From Thermotogota bacterium (GTDB taxonomy: Bacteria > Thermotogota > Thermotogae > Petrotogales > Petrotogaceae), in NCBI GenBank assembly GCA_029780115.1, contig JAKOZG010000002.1, positions 46,498-110,497 on the forward strand: 64,000 bases of DNA, in the 5' to 3' direction. Positions 1-9,316 of this stretch are shown here, one piece after another. Below the pieces are notes generated by a model. The model was not told the origin of the DNA, made no database searches, and was given only the letters and a program-made list of their open reading frames with translations. The translations under genes were made by a program, and so were the position numbers. Position 1 is the stretch's first letter. Every line of letters starts with the position of its first letter.

Positions 1-426
1 GATATCAAATTTTGGATCTAAGGAGCCAGCGTTAATTTGCCTTGAAGTTTCAATATCTTTTTTCACAACCTGTCTCCAAGTTTCATAAAGATCTTGAATT
101 AACGACTTTACTTCTGATAAAATACTTATATCTTTTTTCAAATTTGCTTGAATCAATTGCTGATAAATGTAATTATATAGCGACCTAAGATTTTTAGCAA
201 CATCTCCACCTTTTTCGATATTTAACGAAATATTTAATTCTAAAATAATATCTTCAACTCTTATAATCTCTTTGTTAGCTTCAACTAGATTATTTTGTTC
301 TATCGCCTTTATTGCCCTTTCAAGTCTTTCAATTGAATTTTTATATAATAATTCGACGAGTTTGGTAGGACTTGCAGTTTTTACACTGTTCTCAAAATAA
401 ATATTAGAATTTTGAAAATTGGTCAT
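1..426 (-). CDS. fliS: Flagellar secretion chaperone FliS (3' end cut by the window edge)
   Basis: FliS binds the C-terminus of flagellin in the cytoplasm and keeps it unpolymerised until export through the flagellar type III apparatus. Reading the minus strand from the ATG at 426 gives 142 open codons to the window edge with no stop. The N-terminus has the family pattern ENSVKTASPTKLVELLYKN, followed by an all-helical protein ending in a segment like the usual FliS C-terminal helix. The length already reaches the normal 120-140 residues, so little is missing. A strong AAGGAGG precedes the ATG. It lies 19 bp after an uncharacterised gene in the same operon. Confidence 0.85.
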   Translation of the reverse strand, partial: MTNFQNSNIYFENSVKTASPTKLVELLYKNSIERLERAIKAIEQNNLVEANKEIIRVEDIILELNISLNIEKGGDVAKNLRSLYNYIYQQLIQANLKKDISILSEVKSLIQDLYETWRQVVKKDIETSRQINAGSLDPKFDI

Positions 427-445
427 AAGACAGCCTCCTTAGATA

Positions 446-1048
446 CTACTGTAAAATATTATGTGCCTTATCCAGCAAATGTTCGAATATATCCAAAATC
501 TTTTCAAACTCAGAGCCGACAATGTCTGATAGTTCCAAAAAATCGTTGTTGTTTTGAGCATCGATCAATTTTGAAAGAATGTTTTGAATCTCTTCAAGTT
601 CTGAATATTCGTAAAAATTTATTCCTGTATAAATTCGTGTTTGTTCTATTATGTCTAACAAAGCTTGCATACCTTCAGCTACACTATTCAATAAATTATG
701 ACCTTCCGGTGTATTCAACAAAATTTCCTGCGAAACTTTTTCTAAGCTTTCACGAACTTTGTTAATGTATTCATAAGACTGCGAAATAAGAAGTAAAAGG
801 ACCGAATCTCTAGAACTGAACTCTAGTTCAACCTCTTCTCCACCTTCAAAAAAAGCGTCTTTTATTTCATCATAATAAGTCAAAGGAATTTCTTTTTCGT
901 TTATCTTTATTTTTGTTAAAACTCCTTGAGTAATGTCTATATAATTTTTCACCATTTCTTCAAAATTACTGTATTTATCAGAATCAACTATTGATTCTTC
1001 GTTTTTGATTCCTGTTATTTTTATACGAACTTTATCCTCGTCAAACAT
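446..1048 (-). CDS. Uncharacterised protein of the flagellar operon
   Basis: I do not recognise a family for this 200-residue protein. It is acidic and lacks a signal peptide or membrane segment. It has a beta-rich first third (about 1-85) and a mostly helical remainder (about 85-200), which suggests a soluble two-part protein. An ATG at 1048 follows GTGAGGA at good spacing. It is the first gene behind a sigma-28-type promoter and is followed after 19 bp by fliS. A role in flagellin or filament handling, for example as a co-chaperone, is inferred from context only. Confidence 0.6.
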   Translation of the reverse strand: MFDEDKVRIKITGIKNEESIVDSDKYSNFEEMVKNYIDITQGVLTKIKINEKEIPLTYYDEIKDAFFEGGEEVELEFSSRDSVLLLLISQSYEYINKVRESLEKVSQEILLNTPEGHNLLNSVAEGMQALLDIIEQTRIYTGINFYEYSELEEIQNILSKLIDAQNNNDFLELSDIVGSEFEKILDIFEHLLDKAHNILQ

Positions 1049-1108
1049 TTCCTCACATCCTTTTCAATCTGATATTGATTATATAAATATCACTTTATAA
1101 CTAATTAC

Positions 1109-1135
1109 TTATCGGATGAAAAAATACTTTCTTTA
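1109..1135 (-). promoter_or_regulatory. Sigma-28 (FliA/SigD)-type promoter for the fliS operon
   Basis: On the minus strand the sequence reads TAAAGAAA, an 11-nt spacer, then TCCGATAA. The class 3 flagellar consensus is TAAAGTTT-N11-GCCGATAA, so TAAA, the spacing and CCGATAA all match. The -10 element ends 61 bp upstream of the ATG at 1048. The rest of the 385-bp gap (1049-1433) holds the divergent pepP promoter and no gene that I can see. Confidence 0.75.
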
Positions 1136-1292
1136 GAAAAATTCCTAAAATTAAAAAGTGCTATTCATTAAATGATATAATAAAATTACAGGAAGAAAAT
1201 TAAAACTAAATTAAAAAATATTACTTTTGATTAGAAATTAAGATTTTTCAAAAAGAACTTACAAATTAAAATATTTAAAGAGTAAAAAAGTG

Positions 1293-1321
1293 TTGTTCTT
1301 TCTTCCGTTAAGATGTATAAT
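1293..1321 (+). promoter_or_regulatory. Probable sigma-A promoter for pepP
   Basis: A TTGTTC (1293-1298) and a perfect TATAAT (1316-1321) are separated by 17 bp. They lie about 110 bp upstream of pepP and are divergent from the flagellar promoter. The leader between them and the gene shows no obvious terminator or structured element. Confidence 0.55.
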
Positions 1322-1433
1322 GTGAGATGAATTCCTGCTTTTAATATTTCAATCTAAAATATTTTAAAATGAATACTTTAGACAATTTAAACTTCTATAA
1401 GCAACAAACAAAAATCACTCAGGAGGCCACAAA

Positions 1434-2672
1434 ATGTCTATTGTTAAATTAAGAAGAGAAAAACTTCTGAATTCTTTAGATGACAACTCTTTGGTAATAT
1501 TTTATTCATCCAAGAGTCCTATTAAAAGTGGAGATGAACGTTACTTATTTTCTCCAAATAGAAATTTTTTTTATTTCACTAACCTAGCTATAGAAAATTC
1601 ATTTTTCGTAATATATAAAACTGAAGGCGAGATTTACGAAAAATTATTTATTGAAAGAAATGATCCTATTTTAGCAAGATGGATAGGAGAAAAACCTAGT
1701 AAAGAAGAATGTTCTGAAAAGTCTGAAGTAAAAATAAATAACATATATTACATTGACGAATTTTTTAGTTTCCTAGGTAATACTCTTTGGACATACCATA
1801 TAGAAGATGTTTATTTTTATTTAAAAAATGTAGATTGGGAAAATAATACTACTGAAAAAAAACTAGCAAAAGAAATAACTTATAATTTTCCTTATGTAAA
1901 AATCAAGGACGTTTCAAAAATAGTCAATAGATTAAGAGTGAAAAAAGATGAAACTGAAATTGAAAATATCAAAAAGGCTATTTCAATAACTCAAGAAGCC
2001 ATAATTTATTTGATGCAAAATGCGAAACCAGGAATGTATGAATACGAATTAGAGGCTTATTTTGATTTTATTTTAAGAAAAAATGGGGTAACAGATTTTG
2101 CTTTCAAGCCAATAGTAGCATCTGGAATAAATTCAACAATTTTACATTATTCCTCTAATAACTGTAAAACTAATGAAGGAGACTTAGTCTTACTAGATCT
2201 AGGAGCTCAATACCAATACTACAGCGCCGACATTTCAAGAACCTTTCCCATTTCCAGAAAATTTACAGATAGACAAAAAGAAATATATCAAGTGGTCTTA
2301 AATACAATGAAAGAAGTCCAAAACGAAACAAAACCTGGTATAACCCTTTTTGAATTAAACGAAATCGCAAAGAAAAGTCTGGCCAAAGGATGTAAAGAAA
2401 TTAATTTAATTAATTCAGATGAAGAACTTTCTAAATATTATTTTCACTCCATTTCACACTTTTTAGGATTGGATACCCACGATGTAGGAGGGAAAAAAAT
2501 AAAGCTTGAACCCGGCATGGTTATTACAAACGAACCAGGTCTTTATATACCAGAAGAAAAGATTGGTATAAGAATTGAAGATGATTTATTAATAACAGAA
2601 AATGGATGTGAAAACTTGTCTAAAGACATACCAAAAGAAATATATGAAATTGAAAATATTTGGGGAACATAA
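1434..2672 (+). CDS. pepP: Xaa-Pro aminopeptidase (M24B family)
   Basis: Cytoplasmic metallopeptidase that removes an N-terminal residue preceding proline. The 412-residue length fits the aminopeptidase P group: an N-terminal creatinase-like domain (about 1-165) and a C-terminal pita-bread domain (about 170-405). The five metal ligands are visible: Asp in LLDLGAQ, Asp in YSADISRT, His in SISHFLGLDTHD, Glu in ITNEPGLY and Glu in RIEDDLL. The ATG is preceded by AGGAGGCC. The gene ends 1 bp before ruvC starts, so it is probably co-transcribed with the ruvC-polC replication and repair genes. Confidence 0.9.
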   Translation: MSIVKLRREKLLNSLDDNSLVIFYSSKSPIKSGDERYLFSPNRNFFYFTNLAIENSFFVIYKTEGEIYEKLFIERNDPILARWIGEKPSKEECSEKSEVKINNIYYIDEFFSFLGNTLWTYHIEDVYFYLKNVDWENNTTEKKLAKEITYNFPYVKIKDVSKIVNRLRVKKDETEIENIKKAISITQEAIIYLMQNAKPGMYEYELEAYFDFILRKNGVTDFAFKPIVASGINSTILHYSSNNCKTNEGDLVLLDLGAQYQYYSADISRTFPISRKFTDRQKEIYQVVLNTMKEVQNETKPGITLFELNEIAKKSLAKGCKEINLINSDEELSKYYFHSISHFLGLDTHDVGGKKIKLEPGMVITNEPGLYIPEEKIGIRIEDDLLITENGCENLSKDIPKEIYEIENIWGT

Positions 2673-2673
2673 A

Positions 2674-3156
2674 ATGGTAATATTAGGTATAGATCCGGGA
2701 TATGGTAAGATAGGATACGGTGTACTTGAAAAAAACAGAAACAATTATAACACTTTAGATTATGGAGTTATTTATACTGATAAAGACTTAAATTTATCAA
2801 AGAGACTTTTAAAAATAAAGAAAGATTTAAAAAATTTGATTAATTTCTATAAGCCAGACGAAGCAGCTGTTGAAGAACTATTCTTTTTTAAAAATGTTGC
2901 TACAGCAATTCAAGTTGGAGAAGCAAGGGGAGTCATACTACTAACACTTGAAGAAGAAGGAATTCCCATATATGAATATACACCTTACCAAATTAAGCAA
3001 GCTGTTACAGGTTATGGTCATGCTGAGAAGGGGCAGATTCAAAGAGCTTTAAAATTGATTTTAAAATTAGAAAAAACCCCCACTCCTGATGATGCAGCTG
3101 ATGCTTTAGCAGCTGCTTTTTGTCATGCAAATTTTAGGAGGAATTTATTAAAATGA
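2674..3156 (+). CDS. ruvC: Holliday junction resolvase RuvC
   Basis: Endonuclease that cuts Holliday junctions made by RuvAB during recombinational repair. The 160-residue product begins MVILGIDPGYGK. The RNase H-like acidic residues are Asp7, Glu67/68 and the cluster Asp139, Asp140 and Asp143 in PDDAADALA. I chose the ATG at 2674, because an upstream in-frame ATG at 2602 lies inside pepP and would add residues not found in the family. The stop overlaps the polC start as ATGA, indicating translational coupling. Confidence 0.93.
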   Translation: MVILGIDPGYGKIGYGVLEKNRNNYNTLDYGVIYTDKDLNLSKRLLKIKKDLKNLINFYKPDEAAVEELFFFKNVATAIQVGEARGVILLTLEEEGIPIYEYTPYQIKQAVTGYGHAEKGQIQRALKLILKLEKTPTPDDAADALAAAFCHANFRRNLLK

Positions 3157-6100
3157 AAGATTTAAACGAATTTTTTTTAGAATATTTAGGCTTTATTCCT
3201 TTCAAAATTAAAGGAAACATTAGTTTTCAAGAAAATCAAGTTGAAGTAAATTTACACAATTCTGATACCAATATTTCAATTGACAAACTAAAAATGTTTT
3301 TCGAAAGACTATTAAAGAAAGATGTTACAATTAACTCTTCAAGTTACAAAAATCCGGAGTTCATTGTAAACAATTGGGAAAAAATTATACATTCTCATCC
3401 ACTTAAAGATTATCTACGATTCTTGTCCCCCAATGTAACTGAAGGTGATAAGTTAATTTTCAAAACTCCTTATCCAATCGTAAAAACAAGATTGATGAAT
3501 TCAATTAATGAGTTCGAAGAACTATTGTTCAAACTACTAGGTGAAAAAATATTTTATGAGATTGTTGTAGAAGAAACCTTTAAACAAAATACAACAAAAT
3601 CTTCAATTACTTATGATCCAGCAATAGCTTCGCAGCCTGATGTAATAAATGCAGAAGGTTTAGAAATTATCTTGGGGAAAGAATTCAAAAAAATTCCAAT
3701 GCCTTTAAACATACTTCCAATGAATGAGGGAGTTTCTGTTGTAGTTAGTGGAAAAATATTTTATATTGAACATAATGAAAGAGGTCCAATAACTTCAATT
3801 TATATAACAGATAAAAAAAGCTCAGCCGTTATAAAAGCTTTTTCAGAAACTGCGATTACACTATATAAAAATCTCGCTGTAAACGATATTTTACTTGTTG
3901 AAGGAACGACATTTTACGATAATTTTATAAAGGAATTTGCTATTAGACCTATAAATCTGATTAAATTATGCTTGGATCCTTTTGAAAGAAAGGATACCTA
4001 CCCTCAAAAAAGGATTGAACTTCATTCACATTCAAAACTAAGTTCAATGGAAGGTTTACTTGATATAGAAGAAATCGTAAATACTGCTAAAAGATGGGGG
4101 CATGAGGCTATTGCGATTACAGATATTGGGGTTGTCCAAAGTATTCCCGAATTCTATGACATAGCAGTTGCAAAAGGTATTAAATCAATTTTTGGTATGG
4201 AAGCCTATGTAGTAGATGAATTTATAAACATTATTTCATTTTTAAAAGAAGATAAAATAATAGAAGAAGCTGAATATGTTGTTTTTGACTTAGAAACAAC
4301 TGGTTTGGAACCTGCTTTAAACGAAATCATAGAAATAGGTGCAGTGAAAATAAAAGATATGAAAATTGTCTCCAAATTTCATAGATTAGTTAAACCAAAA
4401 AAAACAATATCACAATTTACTACTAATCTTACAGGTATTACAAATGAAATGTTGGAAAAAGAAAAACCTATAGAAGTCGTCTTACCAGAGTTTTTAAGTT
4501 TCATTGAAGGTACAATTTTAGTTGCACACAATGCAGATTTTGATTATAGATTTTTGAGAGAATGGGTAGTAAAAATATATAATGAACATTTTGAGCAAAC
4601 ATACATCGATACCTTAGCTTTGTCAAAATCGTTGCTAAATTTGAAAGGATACTCTCTAGATAAAGTTGTAGATGAATTAAATCTTGGAAATTTCGAACAT
4701 CATAGAGCTCATGAAGATGCTAACGTTACAGCATTGGTCTTTTTGAAACTTATTGAAATGGCAAAAAATAAAAAAGTAACCAAACTTTCTGAACTTGAAA
4801 AATTAAAAAAATTTATAGATTACAGAAGAATTAGACCAACACGTATGACCATTTTAGTAAAAAATAAAACGGGTTTAAAAAATTTATACAAACTTGTTTC
4901 AAATTCTCATGTAAAATATTTCTATAGAGTTCCCAGAATTTTAAAAAGCGAATTATCTAAAATGAGAGAAGGCCTTTTAATAGGAAGCTGTGGTGAAGAA
5001 GGAGAAATTATAGAAGCCTACCTTAGAGGGGCCTCACATGAAGAAATAATTGAGATAGCGAAATTCTATGATTATTTAGAAATCATTCCTATCAACTCAC
5101 TTGAAATAGGTTCAAAAATATCTAATAAAGAAATAACTAAAATATATAAATCAATATACAATTTAGGAAAAGAATTGAATGTTCCAGTTGTTATGGTATC
5201 TAACGCTCATTATCTTGATAAAGAAGATGTAATATTTTTAAACACTTTAAAATTTGCAGAACAAAGAAAGCCCACAAATTCGCACAAATACCTAAGAACA
5301 ACAAATGAAATGATTGAGGAAGCAATGCGAATTTTTGAAGATAAAGATATAGCTGAAAATGTCGTTATTTATAATTCTCATAACATTGCTAATCAAATTG
5401 AAATAATTCAACCGTTGAATAAAAAATTAAATCCTCCAACAATTGAAAATGCTGAAGAAGATGTAAAAGAGATGGCTTTACAAAAAGCTTATGAGATATA
5501 CGGTAATTCTTTACCTAAAATAGTTGAAGATAGATTAAACAAAGAATTAAATTCAATAATAAAGCATGGTTACGCTGTGTTATACCTTATATCACAACGA
5601 ATAGTAAACAAGTCCGTAGAAGACGGATATTTAGTCGGCTCAAGAGGTTCAGTAGGATCTTCGTTTGTAGCTACAATGTTGGGGATAACAGAAATAAACC
5701 CGTTGCCTCCTCATTATGTATGTCCTAAGTGTAAAAAAAGTGAATTTATAGAAAAAGGTAATGTTGGTTCAGGTTACGATCTTCCAAGAAAAAAGTGTGA
5801 TTTATGTGGAACAGAAATGGAAAAAAATGGTCAAAATATTCCTTTTGAAACTTTTATGGGGTTTGAAGGAGATAAAATTCCTGATATAGATTTAAATTTC
5901 TCTAGTGATTATCAATCAAAAGCTCATAAGTATATAGAACAAATGTTTGGAGAAGATCACGTTTTCAGAGCCGGAACTATTTCTACTATCGCTGAAAGAA
6001 CAGCGTTTGAATTCTCAAGAAAATACTGTGAAAATGAGAGAATCTTGAAAAATTCGGAAATCCAGAGAATAGCGAGCGCTATTACTGGTGTTAAGAGGAC

Positions 6101-7298
6101 AACAGGTCAACATCCTGGAGGACTAATGATTGTTCCTAAAGAATTAGAAATATATGATTTTACTCCCATTCAATTCCCAGCAAATGATTCAACTTCTGGT
6201 GTACAGACAACCCATTTTGATTATCATGTCATTCATGATGATTTAGTCAAACTTGATGCACTTGGACATGATGATCCAACATTTCTTAAAATGTTGAAAG
6301 ATTTAACCGGTGTTGATCCTATGAAAATCCCTATGGATGATAAAAGAACTCTCAGCATTTTTTCTTCTACAAAAGAATTAAATGTTGATTTAAAAAATGA
6401 GTTAGGTACTACAGTTGGAACTTTAGGAATTCCTGAGTTTGGAACAACTTTTGTTAGAAAGATGCTCGAAGATACAAGACCAAAGAGTTTTGCTGAGTTG
6501 GTAAGGATTTCAGGACTCTCTCACGGAACGGATGTTTGGTCTGGCATAGCAAAAACTTGGATTGATAACAAAGTAGCTACCTTGGAGGAAGTAATATCAT
6601 GTAGAGACGATATTATGAACTTTTTAATTTCAAAAGGTGTTCCCCCAAAAGAAGCATTTTTAATAATGGAAAAGGTAAGAAAAGGAAAAGGAATTAATGA
6701 CCAAGACGAAGAGCTAATGAGAAATTTTGAAGTTCCTAAATGGTTTATAACATCCTGTAAAAAAATTAAATACCTTTTTCCAAAAGCGCATGCTGCCGCA
6801 TATGTTAGTATGGCTTTTAGAATTGCTTGGTATAAAGTTTATTATCCTTTAGCCTTTTATGCTACCTATTTTACAATAAAAGGTGATGAGTTCAATATAA
6901 AAGTTATTTTTTCTGGAAAAGAGGCTATTAAGAAAAGGATTTATGAATTACGTATGTCAGATGTTGACACACGAAAAAAGAATGAAATGATAAACTTAGA
7001 ATTAGCACTTGAAATGATGTTAAGAGGCTTTAACTTTAAAATGGTCGATCTATATAAATCAGATGCCAAAGAATTTTTAATAGTAGATAATTATCTTTTA
7101 GTGCCATTCACAAAAATTCCAAATCTTGGAGAAAAAGCCGCAGAAAAAATTATCCGTGCTAGAGGGGAAGAATTTAGATCAATCGAAGATTTTGTTTCAA
7201 AAACTGGTTGTAATAAAACAAACGTTCAGACCTTGAAAGAATTAGGAGTCCTAAAAGATTTGCCAGAAACAAACCAGATCTCTTTGTTTGGAGGCTAA
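3153..7298 (+). CDS. polC: DNA polymerase III alpha subunit, PolC type
   Basis: Replicative DNA polymerase with built-in 3'-5' exonuclease, 1381 residues. In order: an N-terminal region, an OB domain (about 190-275), PHP motif His291/His293 in HSHSKLSS, and a DEDD exonuclease inserted from about 375 with Asp379/Glu381 in VVFDLETTG and HNADFDYRF further on. The second part of PHP follows, then a zinc finger with two CxxC pairs at about 856-890. The palm has PDIDLNF near 909, and a helix-hairpin-helix region lies near the C-terminus. The last residues, NQISLFGG, form a sliding-clamp binding motif. PolC is typical of Firmicutes and Thermotogota. The gene is coupled to ruvC by ATGA overlap and followed after 5 bp by a clamp-like gene. 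Confidence 0.95.
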   Translation: MKDLNEFFLEYLGFIPFKIKGNISFQENQVEVNLHNSDTNISIDKLKMFFERLLKKDVTINSSSYKNPEFIVNNWEKIIHSHPLKDYLRFLSPNVTEGDKLIFKTPYPIVKTRLMNSINEFEELLFKLLGEKIFYEIVVEETFKQNTTKSSITYDPAIASQPDVINAEGLEIILGKEFKKIPMPLNILPMNEGVSVVVSGKIFYIEHNERGPITSIYITDKKSSAVIKAFSETAITLYKNLAVNDILLVEGTTFYDNFIKEFAIRPINLIKLCLDPFERKDTYPQKRIELHSHSKLSSMEGLLDIEEIVNTAKRWGHEAIAITDIGVVQSIPEFYDIAVAKGIKSIFGMEAYVVDEFINIISFLKEDKIIEEAEYVVFDLETTGLEPALNEIIEIGAVKIKDMKIVSKFHRLVKPKKTISQFTTNLTGITNEMLEKEKPIEVVLPEFLSFIEGTILVAHNADFDYRFLREWVVKIYNEHFEQTYIDTLALSKSLLNLKGYSLDKVVDELNLGNFEHHRAHEDANVTALVFLKLIEMAKNKKVTKLSELEKLKKFIDYRRIRPTRMTILVKNKTGLKNLYKLVSNSHVKYFYRVPRILKSELSKMREGLLIGSCGEEGEIIEAYLRGASHEEIIEIAKFYDYLEIIPINSLEIGSKISNKEITKIYKSIYNLGKELNVPVVMVSNAHYLDKEDVIFLNTLKFAEQRKPTNSHKYLRTTNEMIEEAMRIFEDKDIAENVVIYNSHNIANQIEIIQPLNKKLNPPTIENAEEDVKEMALQKAYEIYGNSLPKIVEDRLNKELNSIIKHGYAVLYLISQRIVNKSVEDGYLVGSRGSVGSSFVATMLGITEINPLPPHYVCPKCKKSEFIEKGNVGSGYDLPRKKCDLCGTEMEKNGQNIPFETFMGFEGDKIPDIDLNFSSDYQSKAHKYIEQMFGEDHVFRAGTISTIAERTAFEFSRKYCENERILKNSEIQRIASAITGVKRTTGQHPGGLMIVPKELEIYDFTPIQFPANDSTSGVQTTHFDYHVIHDDLVKLDALGHDDPTFLKMLKDLTGVDPMKIPMDDKRTLSIFSSTKELNVDLKNELGTTVGTLGIPEFGTTFVRKMLEDTRPKSFAELVRISGLSHGTDVWSGIAKTWIDNKVATLEEVISCRDDIMNFLISKGVPPKEAFLIMEKVRKGKGINDQDEELMRNFEVPKWFITSCKKIKYLFPKAHAAAYVSMAFRIAWYKVYYPLAFYATYFTIKGDEFNIKVIFSGKEAIKKRIYELRMSDVDTRKKNEMINLELALEMMLRGFNFKMVDLYKSDAKEFLIVDNYLLVPFTKIPNLGEKAAEKIIRARGEEFRSIEDFVSKTGCNKTNVQTLKELGVLKDLPETNQISLFGG

Positions 7299-7303
7299 CT
7301 CAC

Positions 7304-8377
7304 GTGGAAGGATGGTTAACCTTTTTAGAATTCAAAAAAATCACTAATTTTCTTGACGCTTTTTGTGGAACAGTTGAACCAACGTTTAGAAACGCATTTT
7401 TCTATTACAATAATTCTCTAAGAATTTTTGCGACAGACGGATGCGCTGAGCTACATTTAAATGCTACTAAAGAGTTTTTGCCTTTTGATGGCGTCGCGAT
7501 AGTACCGGTTCAATATTTAAAAGGCATAATTAAAGGCACTAAGGTAAATGACGATTCTTTAGTTAAAATTTCTGTTGACGATGATGAAATAATTTTTGAA
7601 CTGGAAGGAATGCGATTAAACAGTAAAATAGAAAAATTGAAAGATGATAAAATACAGAAATTAAATAAAGATTTTACCGTTTTAAACAGAAAAAAAGTAG
7701 GATCTTTTGTTGATAAGATGGATTTTGTTTCTGCCTCGGCGAGTGAAGGAGACGTAATAGACATACTTACAGTCGAGAACAATATATTGTTTGGATATAT
7801 TTGTAACTTTTACAAATTAAATGCCAATTTTGCCCCTTCAAAACTTGAATTTCATAGAGAAATCCCTTTTATTTCCGCTAGGCATATAGTAAAATCATTA
7901 GGCCTATTAAATAAAAACCTTACGTTAGAGTTTGGAATCGATAAAAACAACATTATATTACACATTCCAGGTGTTTTTATTAAAATCTGTTCAACAAAAC
8001 CTGATTATAGAAAACCTATCGTTATACAATTAGATTACATAGAAGAAACGATTATAAATACCAAAGATCTAAAAAAAGCCTTAGGCAAATTGTATGTAAC
8101 ATTTACAGAGAGCAATATAGCTAATCTTGTTCTAAAAGAAAACAATAGTTATATATATAAAGAAGAACAAAATTCAAAAATTTCGTTTAAATTACCTTAT
8201 TCCTTTAAAAATCAATACATGATTCCAATACATATAAGAAAGCTAAGATCAATTTTATCCAGAATGTCAGAAAATATAAAAGTATATTTGAATGAAAGAG
8301 AAATGATATTAGTTGATGAAAAACAAAACAAATGTGCCAGCTTTTTGGTTAAAGAATTCAAAAGTGCCTCACAATAA
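7304..8377 (+). CDS. Sliding-clamp (DnaN)-like protein downstream of polC
   Basis: A 357-residue protein of the same length as a beta clamp (about 366). It is not an obvious DnaN, but clamp-like patterns recur in the right order. These are FATDGCAELHL near residue 43, IVPVQYLKGIIKG near 65, PFISARHIVKSLGLL near 190 followed by IILHIPGVFIKICSTKPDYRK, and a third domain from about 248. I infer a divergent three-domain clamp fold. The GTG start at 7304 has GGAGG at 7290-7294, partly inside the end of polC. Being 5 bp behind polC, it may be a polymerase accessory or alternative clamp. The fold is inferred from motif spacing only, so confidence is moderate. Confidence 0.6.
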   Translation: MEGWLTFLEFKKITNFLDAFCGTVEPTFRNAFFYYNNSLRIFATDGCAELHLNATKEFLPFDGVAIVPVQYLKGIIKGTKVNDDSLVKISVDDDEIIFELEGMRLNSKIEKLKDDKIQKLNKDFTVLNRKKVGSFVDKMDFVSASASEGDVIDILTVENNILFGYICNFYKLNANFAPSKLEFHREIPFISARHIVKSLGLLNKNLTLEFGIDKNNIILHIPGVFIKICSTKPDYRKPIVIQLDYIEETIINTKDLKKALGKLYVTFTESNIANLVLKENNSYIYKEEQNSKISFKLPYSFKNQYMIPIHIRKLRSILSRMSENIKVYLNEREMILVDEKQNKCASFLVKEFKSASQ

Positions 8378-8593
8378 CCTCAAAGAAATAGACAAATAGT
8401 AATTATTACGGCTAAATCTTTTTATACTTTTTAATTGTTTTTTTATATAAATATTTCCGTTGATTTATTTATGATATATAATAAATTAATTCAAATATTC
8501 TCTTTTAATAAGTACTGTTTTAATGCGAACACACGATTATTTCTTTAATTATTTTTATGACTGAAAAATTAACAATAATTAAAATAAATAATA

Positions 8594-8621
8594 TTAAATT
8601 GAAAAGAAATCAGTGTATAAT
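8594..8621 (+). promoter_or_regulatory. Possible sigma-A promoter for cysE-cysK
   Basis: A perfect TATAAT (8616-8621) lies 16 bp after a weak -35-like TTAAAT (8594-8599), about 60 bp upstream of cysE. It is in a roughly 300-bp AT-rich gap (8378-8682) in which I see no gene, terminator or T-box-like leader. Confidence 0.4.
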
Positions 8622-8682
8622 TTTTGTGGTTAATGTTGATAATTTTTGTAAGGATTAATCTTAATCGGGGAGAGTGAAGAGG

Positions 8683-9291
8683 ATGAAGATAATTAACTTT
8701 TTTAAAGACTTCATAAAAATTTTTAAAGATCTATCACAAGATTTGGACATGTATGTAGAAAAGGACCCTACAGCCAAAAATAAATGGAAAGTGTTTTTTA
8801 CATCCGTTTCTTTTCACGGACTTATGGCATATAGATTTGCTAATTTTTTCTATAGATATAAAATATACCCTATTTCCTATATTATTTACGTTTTGAGTAA
8901 AATCATTCATTCTATGGATATACATCCTGCTGCTTTAATCGAACCTGGTGTGGTTATTGACCATGGATTTGGAGTTGTTATTGGTGAAACCGCTAGCGTC
9001 GGCCGCGGCAGCTTAATTTACCAAGGAGTAACGCTTGGCGCAAAAAAAGTTACTTCAGGCAAAAGACATCCCATCGTTGGTAAAAATGTAATGATTGGAG
9101 CCGGAGCCAAAATTCTAGGTCATATCTATATTGGAGATGATTCTGTAATAGGTGCTAATGCAGTTGTTTTAATGGATGTTCCGCCCAAGTCTTTAGTCGT
9201 CGGAGTTCCTGCCAAAATCAAAAAGTTAAATTGTCCATCTTCCAATTATTATGATTTAAGCAATACGATTAATTCAGATTATATTCTTTAG
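8683..9291 (+). CDS. cysE: Serine O-acetyltransferase
   Basis: Transfers acetyl from acetyl-CoA to L-serine to give O-acetylserine, the first step of cysteine synthesis. The 202-residue product has a short helical N-terminal part. From about residue 75 it has left-handed hexapeptide repeats, including DIHPAALIEPGVVIDHGFGV and VIGETASVG, with the active-site His in IDHGFG. The protein is shorter than the E. coli enzyme, as in many Gram-positive bacteria. I prefer the ATG at 8683, which has GGGGAG 10 bp upstream, over the GTG at 8674, which almost touches that site. cysK follows after 25 bp. Confidence 0.9.
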   Translation: MKIINFFKDFIKIFKDLSQDLDMYVEKDPTAKNKWKVFFTSVSFHGLMAYRFANFFYRYKIYPISYIIYVLSKIIHSMDIHPAALIEPGVVIDHGFGVVIGETASVGRGSLIYQGVTLGAKKVTSGKRHPIVGKNVMIGAGAKILGHIYIGDDSVIGANAVVLMDVPPKSLVVGVPAKIKKLNCPSSNYYDLSNTINSDYIL

Positions 9292-9316
9292 CAAAAATAA
9301 AGGGGGAATTTTAAAC

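Noticed and set aside
8378..8682. Possible T-box or other riboswitch before cysE
   Set aside because: The leader after the likely promoter is only about 55 bp, and no specifier stem, terminator or conserved T-box sequence is visible.
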